Made by a program: the position numbers and the translations under genes
Source of the DNA: Chrysoporthe austroafricana
Taxonomy: Eukaryota; Ascomycota; Sordariomycetes; Diaporthales; Cryphonectriaceae
Length of the DNA: 64,000 nt
Assembly (NCBI GenBank): GCA_001051155.2
Contig: JYIP02000007.1
Span: forward strand, 3,660,342-3,724,341
Direction: 5' to 3'
Shown here: positions 1 through 9,659 of the stretch, in pieces
Position numbering within the stretch: position 1 is the first letter of the stretch
Layout: each line of letters begins with the position of its first letter
The notes under the pieces: generated by a model
Told to the model about the DNA's origin: nothing
The model's database searches: none
Seen by the model: only the letters and a program-made list of their open reading frames with translations

Positions 1-149
1 CTGCTTGTTCGGTAGGGAGTTGAAGAAGAACTGGACAATTTCCAAGTGCGAAGGGAGATGGGTTTATATATCCCACCTGTAGTGCGCAGCGGGTGAGAAT
101 ATTCAACTTCAATGCGGGTTAGGGTAGGATGAAATTGTACTCACTTTAC

Positions 150-660
150 GCAATAGAACCCTTTCACTAGGTCTGTAGAGGTGAAGTAATATCGTTCCCA
201 GAGGTGAAAACAGGACCCTGTGACTAGGTCTATATAGGTGAAGTGATGTAGTCACTGTTTTCCGAGACAAAAGTAGCAAATAGCCCTAAATAGAAAATCT
301 TCACTAGATTTACATAGATGAATGAAGTCATTATCATTCCCAGAGAGAAAAAAAAACCAGCAAACAGCACCTTTCGACTAAGTTTGTACAGGTGAGGTAG
401 TCACTCATCGTGTTTAGAGATTCAGAGATAAAAAATAGCAAATGCCCCTAATTAGAATTCTTTCACTAGGCCTACATAGATGAAGTCGCTATCATTCCCA
501 GAGAGAAAAAACAGCAAACAGCACCTTTCGACTAAGTTTGTATAGGTGAAGTAGTCACCGTGTTCAGAGATTCAGAGATAAAATTTTAGGTCTGGGTAGG
601 TAAAGTCATCATCATTCCTGGAGAGAAAAAAACTGCAAATAGCTCTAACTATTTGCAGCA
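150..660. repeat. Imperfect tandem repeat, unit about 150-160 bp, a little over three copies
   Basis: Each unit carries a CACTAGG-type start, a TAGATGAAGTC or TAGGTGAAGT block, an ATCATTCCCAGAGAGAAA block and a CTTTCGACTAAGTTTGTA block. The later units match best and the first and last are partial or diverged. It is AT-rich and noncoding, and lies directly upstream of the secreted-protein gene at 848, so it could affect that promoter. The first 150 bases hold nothing I recognise. Confidence 0.75.
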
Positions 661-689
661 AGCTGCATCCTGCAGTAGATATCTTCCAA

Positions 690-696
690 TATATAA
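690..696 (+). promoter_or_regulatory. TATA-like box for the gene at 848
   Basis: TATATAA sits about 150 bp before the ATG at 848, a plausible distance for a fungal core promoter with a short 5' leader. It is assigned by position only. Confidence 0.4.
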
Positions 697-847
697 TGAC
701 GCTTATATCTCGCACCACTTTGCAACTCCTTGATCTCACCCATCTTCCACAATAGCTAAAGATAGTCATTGCCTTTGTGGATCTCCTCCCGAACTGACAT
801 CTGCCGATAACTATCCATCCTCTGCAACCAGAAACCAAGCCGTCAAG

Positions 848-1539
848 ATGCGTTCCCTCGCCCCCATCTCCATCCGCTTCTCCATGGTCGCCCTCGCCGG
901 CATGGTCCTCGTCGGCATGCTCCTCGTCAGCGCGACCACACCCACCGTGACCTACGTTCCCGTCTCCCCCACCCTGCCCGCCTACATGCACATCGACTGC
1001 TACTCCACCCGCATCCCGTCCCAGGACTCCCTGATCTCCACCACGGCCCACATGATGGACTGGTGCGGCTGCGAGAACAAGCTCAACACGAACCGCCTCG
1101 CATACGCTGGCAGTAAGTCGCGCTCTGTGCCACCCCCCCACCCCCCTACTAGAGGTCGTATGTCAATACACACAAGCTAGATACTGACCCAGAGGCAATC
1201 AATAGTGTCCGTCTACGACGACAAGATCCTTCCCGGCGCCCCTTCCGACATGCAGCCCGCCCGCACTTGGGCCTGCAGGTAAGTACTTTTTAAACCCCCT
1301 CAACACACTTGTTATTATCAACCCCACAGAAAAGCTGACCATCTGGTGTGAACAGCATGTACGCCAATGCCGCCTGCGACAGCGAGACGGACTGGTACCA
1401 GGCCCTGGGCAACGTCTCGGCCCAGTGCAACGGGGCGTCGGGCTATTTCTACGACGCGAGCCGCCAGATGGCCTGGGGGTTCGGAACCTATTGGGACAAC
1501 GCGTTCTGCGAGAGCGTGGGCTGGATTGGCATTTCTTGA
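848..1539 (+). CDS. Small secreted cysteine-rich protein, three exons, function unknown
   Basis: Exons 848-1112, 1206-1278 and 1356-1539 join in frame through GTAAGT donors and AG acceptors to give 173 aa ending in TGA at 1537. The N-terminus is hydrophobic (about residues 10-29, rich in V, L, M and A), consistent with a signal peptide or signal anchor. The rest has seven cysteines, including a WCGC motif, and one N-glycosylation-type site (NVS). There is no recognisable enzymatic domain. Length, signal and cysteine content fit a fungal small secreted protein, and an effector-like role is possible but only inferred. The ATG at 848 is preceded by CAAG and lies about 150 bp after a TATA-like box. 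The gene sits between a tandem repeat and a composite repeat, a common setting for such genes. A retained first intron would give a 110-aa alternative product. Confidence 0.7.
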
Positions 1540-1985
1540 GGCGGCAACTGCATGAGCGGCTTCAGATGATACAACGTTCCGATACGTCTGGTCACCCCTT
1601 CCCCCCCCCCCCTTTGGCGATGATGGGGCACGATAGAACGATTTGCACTCGCTAGTTGGGGAAGACATCATTGCTGTCTCGATATAGATAGCATAATTTT
1701 GAGAGAAGAAGATGTGAGAGCAACTTTGCTTGCGTGACTTATACTATTGATACTCCACCATATGATTATTTACATGTGAATGTTTGCAGAGAGGCTCCGC
1801 GCCCGCTACTAAGAGTATTAATATCACGAGATTGAAATTATCCTTGGGCATATCAAGATAGTCTTGCGAGCAGTTTACAGCACAGCGCAGCACAGCACAG
1901 CACGAGGGCGCGGCAGGTGCAGGGTGTGTCCCAAGCGAGACCCGCGGTAGGCGGGCCAGAGAGGCGAGACAAAGGCACGAGGGAG
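1540..1985. other. Intergenic, nothing recognised
   Basis: This covers the 3' flank of the secreted-protein gene, a C-tract near 1602-1613 and a short CAGCACAG-type run at 1878-1902. No gene or element is supported. Confidence 0.5.
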
Positions 1986-1989
1986 ACCA

Positions 1990-4420
1990 GTCGAGCTGCC
2001 CCGCACACAGCTGTCCTTCATGCACACAGCTGTCCTTCATGCACACAGCTGTCCTTCATGCACACAGCTGTCTCCCGCTATGCCCCGCACGACCACAGCT
2101 GTGCGGGCTGGCATGCTGGCTCGTGGCCCGACATCAGCTTATGTCCGGCTATAGCCGAACCATATGCTCACGCGCACTGGTGTGGACAAGCGCGGACACG
2201 CGCGCTCCTCCTCTGTGCAGAGCCAGACCAGACCAGCCCCGTGCCTGTGATGGCATCACCCCTTCTGAGCTGTCGCGGCTCTTCCTCTCATGCTTTGTGG
2301 GCTCTTCCTTTGTCGAAGCCAGCTGTCTGCATGTGTTGTTTTATAGGGAACGAACGAGTGTATATTGAAGCTTGACGAGCTGAACTATCTGGAAGGAAGG
2401 AAAGCCGTCCTTATATAGAGGGCCCTCTGGCCCCCTACGGGTCTGGAAATACAGCTTATCTTTCCCGACCGGGCAAACGGAAAGGAAAGCTGGCTATCTC
2501 AAGCAACCCGTAGTTAGCAAGGAAAAGTCTCCGGTCGGCGGTTTCCTAAATAGGAAACCGTGATGGCAATCTGGAGGTTATCAGGCCAGGGAGCCAGAGA
2601 GGGTGCCTGAGAGCCTTGTCAATATTCAACAGCATGGTGTCAGCATGCCTCCTCTTCCTCTTCCTCTTCCTCCTCCTCCTCCTCCTCTGTGAAGACCAGC
2701 CCGTGCTTGTGATGGCGTCATCCTTCTGAGCTGTCGGTGGTGCTCTTCTTTTCTTTGTCGAAGCCGGCTGTTTGCATGGCATCCCCAGCATGCGTCCGCT
2801 TCCGCTTCCTCCTCCTCTTCTGTCGCCTCGACAGCTGCTGTGAGAGCTCCTTCCTCTGTCGACACCAGCTGCATGGACGGCATCACACCTCCCTCCTCCC
2901 TTGTGGCCAGCTGCGTGCAGAGCATCACACCATGCGAGCGCTGCTGCCTGTCTGCCTGTCTGTGTGCCGGCCGGCCAGAGCATGCGTCATCATCATCTTG
3001 TGTCGTGTCTTCTCCGACAGCTCTCACAGCTCCTCTCATCCTCTCGTCCTGGCTCCCTCTCTGCCCGCCACGTCATTGTCATCATCCTTCCAGAGCTGCC
3101 GTCTCCCCGCTTGCCATCTTCCCACGCGTCTTCCGGCCACAGCTTACACAGCTTGTACAGCCCGCACAACTTGTCAGCTTGCACAGCTCGCTCAGCTGCC
3201 AGAGCTGCTCCCACTCGTCCTTCGCGTCCCACAGCTCCAAGAGCTTGTACAGCTTCCATATCCTGCCCAGGTTGCACAGCCCCTCTTCCGAAACCTCATC
3301 TCCCCACAGCTCGCACAGCTCGCACAGCTGGCTGCCAGAGCTGCTCCCACTCCCCTCGCAGCTCTTGCTCGCACAGCTCCCACATCCCCTACTACAAGTC
3401 CCAGAGCTCATCTTCCCACAGCTCCGAGATCTCACGGCTTCGAGGGCTCGCACAGCTCGCACAGCTGCTCTTGGGTTAGTTCCTCCCAGCTCCTCTTGTG
3501 TTGGCAGCGCCAGCTCGACCTGACAGCTCGACCAGCCAGCTCTTCCCAGCAGCTCTTGTCTCGATGCTTCCGGTAAGCTCCTCTCGTCCTGGCTCTTCCC
3601 GGCTTCTCTTCTGCTGACCACGCCTCCCAGCGCCTCTCCTGACGCTGGCCTTCCCGACGACGCCCCGCCAGGTCGTCGCCGTCCTCCCTCCCAACACCTC
3701 CTCCCCACGCGCCGCGTCGGCACCGTCCTCCCTCCCGACCCCCCTACCGAGCCAACCCCCTCCCTTTGGTCCCCACGAGGAAACACATCTCGAGGTTGGC
3801 CGGCGGAAATATATCTCGCGGTTGGTCGGGCGGAAAAAGTCGTCTTCAGCTTTGTCGTCATCTCTGCATCGAGTACGCGGCACGCATGCACCCATCCACC
3901 ACGCCTCTCTCGTCTTTGCCTTGTCTTCCCTCCCCGCCCTGTCATCGTATTTTGAAGCTCGTTTTTCCCACCGGTCTTTGCGCTGTTTTCATATTATCCC
4001 GGATTTGTTCTTGATAGGCCTTTCCAAATATCCCGTTATCGTCGCCCGTGCAGTTTTAGTTGTCCTTACGTCTCCTGTCGTCGTTACCGGGTGGTTTCAG
4101 TTTGTCCCCGAGCCTCCTCCCCTTATTGCTGCCGACCTCGCGCTGCCCCTTGCGCGCGTGTCCGTGGTATGCTTTGTCGTCTCTGGTTTGTTTTGAACCG
4201 CCCCTTTTGTCGTCCCCAGATGGCCCCCGCGCCCCGCGATATATCCCCAGGCCGCCGTCAAGTGTCCGCGCCCCCTTTTCAGCGTCCCCCCCCCGGCCCC
4301 GGGCGGTGGTGGTGGTGGTAGTAGTAATAGAGTTTGTGTGGTATGTGTGTGTGTGTGTGTATGGGGCCCGCGCTCTCTCGCCCCTCTCGCCCTCGCCCTG
4401 CGCTGCCCGCCCGCCTTAAA
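1990..4420 (+). mobile_element. Composite repeat copy A (modules M1-M5), near complete
   Basis: This is the reference copy of a family seen repeatedly in the window. M1 (1990-2190) holds a CACACAGCTGTCC array and the conserved CGGCTATAGCCG core at 2146-2157. M2 (2200-3050) starts with a GCAGACCAGCCCGTGC-like motif and is rich in short CTC runs. M3 (about 3100-3470) is an array of 9-bp units of the type CACAGCTCG. M4 (3475-3620) has repeated CAGCTCCTCTTGT and TTGTCTCGACGCTTCCGG-like blocks. M5 (about 3770-4200) contains GTCGTCTTCAGCTTTGTC and TTTGTTTTGAACCGCCCC. A (GT)n run lies at 4341-4361. Long open frames cross it, but they disagree in frame and composition and follow from the 9-bp period, so I do not call genes. 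Confidence 0.7.
2004..2073 (+). repeat. 19-bp tandem repeat inside M1
   Basis: The unit CACACAGCTGTCCTTCATG is repeated about 3.7 times with almost no change. Diverged versions recur in the M1 modules at 38.2 and 60.2 kb, and the CACACAGCTTGTCC form lies near 51.6 kb on the other strand. Confidence 0.9.
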
Positions 4421-4426
4421 GACCAG

Positions 4427-4880
4427 GCCGGAAAGGCACTGCACGATCCGTCTGAAGCTATTCCCAGGGGTAGCAAGGGCGCAATACCTTTTGCGCTGCT
4501 GCAATTCGCAGGCCGGGCTGCTTTGGGATGCCCGAAGCCCGGGCTTTATGCATGGCAAATGCAGCCCTCAGACAGATAATACAGATCGGCTTCGGAACGC
4601 GCAAACACGAATCAAAATCGTTCGGTCAAGTTCAGGATAGCAAGATACGACTTGCTGCTATATACTTGCCCGAGAGGTTTTGAAGGCTCGGCAACCTCCC
4701 TGTGCGGCGCTGCGGCCTTCGGACGCCCTTGTCAGGGTGGGTCTGGCTGCTCGAGAGACGCGCGAGAGGGCGCCTTCGCGCGCAAAAGGCCGAGGCCCTC
4801 GTGCCTTTTCTACCCTCGCGCCGTCTGTGGACACACGCGCTCCTTCTTGTGCAGACCAGTCCAGCCCGTGCATGTTTGGC
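4427..4880 (+). mobile_element. LINE-derived tail following composite repeat copy A
   Basis: It begins with GGAAAGGCACTGCACGATC and GTCTGAAGCTATTCC and aligns by eye with 24498-24640, the end of a Tad-like LINE ORF2 and its 3' flank. It continues through a segment with ATCAAAATCGTTCGG and one with GGCCTTCGGACGCCCTTGTC that recurs near 46.3 kb and, inverted, near 12.5 and 55.15 kb. At 4820-4880 an M2-like motif (GCAGACCAGTCCAGCCCGTG) starts again. 4881-5208 holds nothing I recognise. Confidence 0.6.
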
Positions 4881-5208
4881 TTACCTACCGCCTGCTACAA
4901 CATGACATCTTACTGACCGCCTACTACAATGGGCTTGTTCACGCATCAAAGGAACGATGGGTGCAATTTCCGCGGCGCTGCCCGGCCAAAACGCGATATC
5001 AGCACGGATTATCCGTTCATGCAGCAATTGCATGTCAGCGATACCGACGCGTCCGGCCTTGGCGTCTCGCCACGCGCCTTTACCGCGCTCACATCGAACA
5101 ATCACTTCGTCCAGGGCAATAGCGCAAAAGGTAAAGCGGAACGCGAAGATCAATTGAGGTCATCCATGCATGGTACATGCTGCAAGTTCCGGCACCCAGG
5201 TTATTCCA

Positions 5209-5965
5209 TCACGTAACTACCTGCGACGCCGGGAGTTGCTCGTCGAACTGCGGCAGGAGATCCTCGTCCCTCTCCTCGTATCCATAAACAGTCTGCGAAG
5301 CGTCATCTCTTTCGACGATCTCCGCGTGCGGATCGGGCTTGATGTGCCGGTCATCCACAGCAGTCTGCGACGACGGAAATCCCTCGACAGGGCCCTCGTC
5401 AACCTGCGATGCGCCGTCATCGTCCGCACGCTTGAGGCGACACGACCGCTCCTGAGAAGCATCCTCGCCGGAACGGTGCACCTCCTCGCCGTCCAGTTCC
5501 TCTCGACGCCTCTTGCGGTGGTCCTGGCCATCAGCCTCCTTCTTGATCGTGCGGGCATTGTCGTCGATCATCCGCAAAACGTGCATCAAGGTCTCCCCGG
5601 TGCAGTGGATGATGGTGCAGTCGTCCAACGGACCGGTTTCGGCAGACGTCGAGTTCGCCCGTCGAAAATTGGCCGTCCCGCGCTCCATCGGATAGGCGCA
5701 GACCTTGATCTCCATGCCGTGAAGTTCGCGCAGTTTCACCACGAGGGACATGAGGTCATTGTCCTCGAAAAATTGGGTTGCGACGGCGATGGGCTTCTGT
5801 ACGACACGTTGTCAGCAGCAGCGATCATCAATCAAGTAGGAGAGGGCCAAAAAATGAACTTACATTCTCGCCCAAGGCGGTCAGCATGAAGTTCCAAGCA
5901 TCTTGCAGCTCGGCAAAGGCGGGCGCCAGCAGAGGGTTGAGATCGGGGCCGGCCAACGAAGCCAT
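5209..5965 (-). CDS. Two-exon protein of unknown function, 229 aa
   Basis: On the minus strand, exon 1 runs 5965-5864 and exon 2 5796-5209. They are joined by a 67-nt intron with GTAAGT donor and TACAG acceptor, keeping phase 0. The ATG at 5965 is the first in-frame start. Upstream, the frame stays open and hydrophobic (LLSFFIGIFAIV) but has no ATG before a stop, so a missed upstream exon or non-ATG start could add a signal-like segment. The central part has a conserved-looking core around DNDLMSLVVKLRELHGMEIK followed by IIHCTGETLMHVLRMIDDNA. The C-terminal half is charged and probably disordered, with a KRRREEL basic stretch. I do not recognise a family. A TATA-like AATAAATAG lies about 100 bp before the ATG. 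The GC-rich, repeat-free coding region contrasts with its surroundings and supports a real gene. Confidence 0.6.
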
Positions 5966-6299
5966 CGTGTGGAAGGTGTGGATGGTTACGATTGCGAAGA
6001 TGCCGATAAAGAAGGAGAGAAGATGGATGAGCAAGAAGCGGGGATGAGCTGCCTCAAGCCTTGCTATTTATTCTCGCTGCACTACCCGTGAATGGGCCCT
6101 GCGCCACGTGAACTGTGCCATCTATTCCTATTTGTGTTGAATGAACTACGGCCGAACCAAAGCATTCACTTGGGCACGTGTGTTCCCTGAACTGAAAGTC
6201 ACCCCTACGTAAGTCGCCCTTGCAAGTGTATATTTCAGTCACTCTTGTGGTGGTGGGAGTGGCGGCGGCGGGGGGTGGTAGGCGACGGCATTGTGTATG
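5966..6299. other. Promoter side of the gene at 5965, G-rich near 6240-6290
   Basis: It contains the TATA-like AATAAATAG (minus strand, near 6063-6071) and a GGTGG/GGCGG-rich patch just before the transposon at 6302. No other gene is supported. Confidence 0.4.
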
Positions 6300-6301
6300 T
6301 A

Positions 6302-6354
6302 AGTCGCAGGGGGGGCAACCGGCACCCCCCCCAACCGGCACCCCTAGCCAGCCA
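6302..6354 (+). repeat. Left terminal inverted repeat of the pogo element
   Basis: 53 bp, the exact reverse complement of 9383-9435. It contains a tandem pair of CAACCGGCACCCC blocks, the first with extra C. Confidence 0.92.
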
Positions 6355-7414
6355 CATTCAATATAGATATATCCATAGAATCTATCTACATTTCAGCCTT
6401 ATTTACCCACCACAATGCAATCCTCTTCGTCAGTAACTAAGTCGATATTGCTCTCTTCATCCTCGCTTTCCTTTTCAAGCCTAGCCGCTTTTTGAGCCCT
6501 CTGTATAGCATTAACGCTAGCGAACTTGGAATTCGGGCTTATATCAACCTTCCTCTTTTTGCTAGGTCTCTGAGCTTCTAGCTATCTTTCTAAAGCTTCA
6601 GTCCTTTTCAAAGCTTTAGTTAAAGCCATATCCATCTCGTCGAAACCTTTTTGTACCTTTCTATTCCAAAGGCGCTATCTAGGGGTAGAAGAAAGATGCT
6701 TCCGGTAAGCGCTTAGTTGATAATAAAGATCTTAAGTCTTCCGAGGAGTCGAATATATATCCGACAGCTGTATAAGAGCTTTTGGTATTGAAATAGGTCT
6801 AGCCAGTTCTCTTGGACCTGAATTCGGTAAGGGTTGCGGGCATTATTGGCTATTCTCGAGGAGAAAAGGGCTGAAAAGCAGCTTGGCTAAGCGGATAGGC
6901 CAGAGACTGGTTGCTTTCTAGCCAGATTTGATATTCTGGCTAGAAAGACTTTCCAGACAAGCTAGATAATAGTTCTTAAGGAATAAGCGCTTTCTATAGA
7001 TTGTACTATTGCCTTATTAACTTAGAGCATTAAGTTTCTTTCTATAAATCCTTTTAAGAGAAGAAAAAATATTGAAATCGAAAAGTTAGAATATATAAGA
7101 AGTATAAAGAAGTAAATAAAGCAATAGTATATTGCTCTAGAAGCATTCTTATATAAATTTATCTATTATATGGCTGCTATAGCCGTCCAGGATTAATAAT
7201 CTGGCTTCCGAAAGGTCTGCTAATTAGCTATTAAAGATAAATATTTTTTTTTAGCCATTCGAATGCTATTTCGTTATTAATTTATCCGTTTGCAATAGCA
7301 GTAAATTGCTAGCTATCGTAAAGAGCTATATCTAGAGGAAACTATTATTGCTATACAATTTTGCTTTTGAAAATAACTAGAAGAAAGAAGTAAGCGCTAA
7401 TAGCTGAAATATAT

Positions 7415-8233
7415 TGTTATGAACGCTGCAGCAATCCTAGGATAAACTGTAGTGTCAAGAGGTTTATGCTAGCAGGAACGGTGCCAAGTATAGCCTTGAG
7501 TTGAGTCAGGAAGGCCTGGAGGTCTCCCCGAGTGCCTTTGTAGGGCCCGGGCTTGTCAAGCTTGAAAGCCTTGGCCTGTTGAAGGGCATTGAGGCGGAGA
7601 ACCTCGTTCTTGACCTCCTCAAGCTGCTGGTACAGGGCCATGTTTTGCTGCTGGAGTTGTTCGTTGGTGAGGATGGTTGGGGCTTCTTCCTGGGGAGCCT
7701 GGTTGCTGGAAGAAGACGGAGTCTGGGGCGCTATCGTATTTCCGGTATTGCTCAAGGGGTATATACTGAACCGTTCTTGAATAAGAGTCGTGAAAATGTT
7801 ATAAACGCTGCAGCAATCCTAGGATAAACTGTAGTGTCAAGGGGTTTATGCTAGCAGGAACGGTACTAAGTATAGCCTTGAATATCGGAAACTGTTTCAA
7901 TAAATATTTGCAATGTTTATAAGCTAATGAGGCTATTACTTGAAGGTACTGTAGGGTCCAAGTGGTACTTAGATTTACGACTGAAGAGCTATGGTAATTT
8001 ATCTGGTAGATATCCTGTCCTTATATATCCAGCTCTTTAGTTCTGGATCGATAGGTTCCTGCATCAAGCTCGTCGATCCTCTTGGATCGATGTCGATCCT
8101 GTCGATCCAGGCTAACCCTAACCCTTGATTACGTAAGTGGTTATGGGGCCTTCCTTGGGTGGAACCAGGGGTGGAGTACTTGACTGGTTCTTCCTTCCTT
8201 TCGTACACCCTGGTTCTTTCCTGGGTCATAACA
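7415..8233 (-). mobile_element. Internally deleted LTR retrotransposon: LTR, gag start, partial LTR
   Basis: A 437-bp LTR at 7797-8233 starts TGTTAT and ends ATAACA. On the minus strand it is followed by a leader and the start of a gag frame (about 7755-7500) with a coiled-coil-like LRLNALQQAKAFKLDKPGPY and YKGTRGDLQAFLTQLKAIL, typical of fungal Ty3-type Gag. The gag runs directly into 7415-7499, an 85-bp near copy of LTR positions 7797-7881. Flanking 5-bp duplications TATAT occur at 7410-7414 and 8234-8238, so this was a true insertion that later lost most of its interior. No pol sequence remains. The insertion splits the pogo transposase. Confidence 0.85.
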
Positions 8234-8520
8234 TATATTCAAGGAAAAAAATCCAAATTCGAAATCCAGGATCTTTTCTTTAAATTAAACGTAAAGAAAA
8301 GCCGCTAAGGACTAATCCATTCTCTCTTTGGCCTTCTAATATCCCAGTTTCGTCTATATTCCAGCGATTAGCCGGCTTAATAGCTTGGATTGAAAGTAGG
8401 TCAAAAAGACGGAACCAAGCTTTGATTATTTTTATTATTGTTCCATTAGTCCGAGCTGAAGCAATTTGACAAGTTTTCCGGACCTGTATTTCTGGATTTC
8501 TCTTGAGAAAAGCAGCAGTC

Positions 8521-8970
8521 TGTCAGGGGGCCTGGATGCAAGTGAAGTGACAGAGTGTGGGATGCTCCTTAGCAATATAATTGTAGCTAGATAGCTAGGA
8601 AGACGATCACTGAACCTGTCCCTCCTCTCTTCTTTTCCTTTGTTTGCCATCCTTCTTATGCCTATTTATATTTGTTCCGTACCAGAGTCTTCTGCTCTGC
8701 TCCTGCACTATGCCCTTGCGTTACGCCCTTGCTTGGCTCTTTGCTTATTAAACTTGTCTTAGCTGTGCAATCCCTTATCTTCTGCTCTGCTCTTGCGTTA
8801 CGCCCTTGCTTGGCTCTCGCTCATTAAACTTGTCTTAGCTATGCGATCCCTTCCTTGGGATTGGCCATAATGGCCGCATTTTCGTGCTTCCGCGTGGCTC
8901 CCTAGCTCCGGTCTCGCAGCGTATTCTGCTCTTGCCCCTAGTCTTGATAATGTTATTCCGTTCCCTGACA
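8521..8970. mobile_element. Solo LTR, 450 bp, in the pogo transposase
   Basis: The ends are TGTCAGGG and CCCTGACA. The flanks CAGTC (8516-8520) and CAGCC (8971-8975) are a 5-bp target duplication with one C/T change. Removing the LTR and one duplication restores the transposase frame. Inside is a tandem duplication of roughly 80-90 bp (8688-8778 and 8779-8855) carrying TTACGCCCTTGCTTGGCTC and TTAAACTTGTCTTAGCT. Confidence 0.85.
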
Positions 8971-9382
8971 CAGCCCACTTCTTTCCTAGAGATTGAGGGT
9001 CTCCTCTGATCTGGAGGATCTTCTGGGCAAAGAATCTGAGTTCTGAATAGCTAGGTAGAAGCCCTAGGCTTTCCTGAATGCGAATCCATTTAACGAGCTT
9101 CTTTTCCTGGCTAAAAGAGAGCTTCTGAGTATCCGACTGAGTTATTCGTCGCATTGTTGCTCCTTTTAAGCGGCCTTGGAATGTAGCTCTCGGAATACCC
9201 CATCCAAGCGAGGCTTGTTTCTGGGATAAGCTGTTTTTGATAGTTTCGATAGCCTGGACTAGCTCAGTTTCGGTATAGGGCTTCATTGGGACCGTATATA
9301 GTATCAGTGAAAAGATGAAGTTATCCGGATTAAAATTGACTGAGAAAAAGTGAAGAAAAGGAGGGTGGTTGAAAAAGCGGTA

Positions 9383-9435
9383 TGGCTGGCTAGGGGTGCC
9401 GGTTGGGGGGGGTGCCGGTTGCCCCCCCTGCGACT
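9383..9435 (-). repeat. Right terminal inverted repeat of the pogo element
   Basis: 53 bp, identical to the inverted left end, followed by TA at 9436-9437. Confidence 0.92.
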
Positions 9436-9437
9436 TA

Positions 9438-9600
9438 TATGCAGAAAGGCGGTAGTGGTAATGGAAAAAGAGGATACGGATGGGAGGTGGAAGAGTGGAA
9501 AAGATGACGGATGGGGGGGGGGTGTTATATCAGCGCCGTCGCTGCTCTAGATTTCCTCGGAGCGGGGGGGGGGGATCTATCATGTGAATGCATGTGATTG
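9438..9600. other. G-rich spacer
   Basis: It has G-tracts at 9511-9520 and 9564-9573 and a GGTGGAAGAGTGGAAAAG motif resembling the minisatellite at 43.02-43.11 kb. No gene is seen. Confidence 0.4.
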
Positions 9601-9615
9601 AAGACGATGCCGACA

Positions 9616-9655
9616 GTCTGGTCTGGTCTGGTCTGGTCTGGTCTGGTCTGGTCTG
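9616..9655 (+). repeat. (GTCTG)8 pentanucleotide microsatellite
   Basis: Eight perfect units, followed by TCCGCCAGAGAGAA, a junction also seen near 45.12 kb. Confidence 0.97.
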
Positions 9656-9659
9656 TCCG

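Larger units (their letters stand above)
6399..9286 (-). pseudogene. Fot1/pogo transposase, decayed and twice interrupted
   Basis: ATG at 9286, stop at 6399-6401. Excluding the two insertions and one copy of each target duplication leaves about 536 codons, the usual Fot1 size. The first 100 residues are intact and show a psq-type helix-turn-helix (YTETELVQAIETIKNSLSQK) followed by a Tc5/CENP-B-like DNA-binding segment ending GDPQSLGKKW. The frame resumes exactly after the solo LTR with AAAFLKRNPEIQ. The DDE catalytic region is visible as WNIDETGILEGQRENG (near 8320-8370) and, beyond the second insertion, LLILDGYSSH (near 7170-7200). The C-terminus around 6410-6660 is a charged KALKRTEAL/AQKAARLEKESEDEESN segment. 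Many TAA/TAG codons break the DDE part. It cannot encode active transposase. Confidence 0.88.
6302..9435 (-). mobile_element. Fot1/pogo-type DNA transposon, full length but inactive, with two LTR insertions
   Basis: The ends are identical 53-bp inverted repeats (6302-6354 and 9383-9435), beginning AGTCGCAGGGGGG, each flanked by TA (6300-6301 and 9436-9437), the target duplication expected of Tc1/mariner-pogo elements. The interior carries one transposase gene on the minus strand, broken by an LTR element at 7415-8233 and a solo LTR at 8521-8970. The interior is AT-rich with many in-frame stops, consistent with RIP-type decay, while the two TIRs remain identical. Removing the two insertions leaves an element of about 1.85 kb, a normal size for Fot1-like elements. 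Confidence 0.9.

Noticed and set aside
5965..6034. Signal peptide on the gene at 5209-5965
   Set aside because: The hydrophobic stretch upstream of ATG 5965 has no in-frame ATG, only TTG, before a stop. Kept as a note, not a call.
8107..8125. Telomere-like CTAACCCTAACCC
   Set aside because: Only two units, inside an LTR; a similar pair at 43316-43329 is equally short. Not a telomere.
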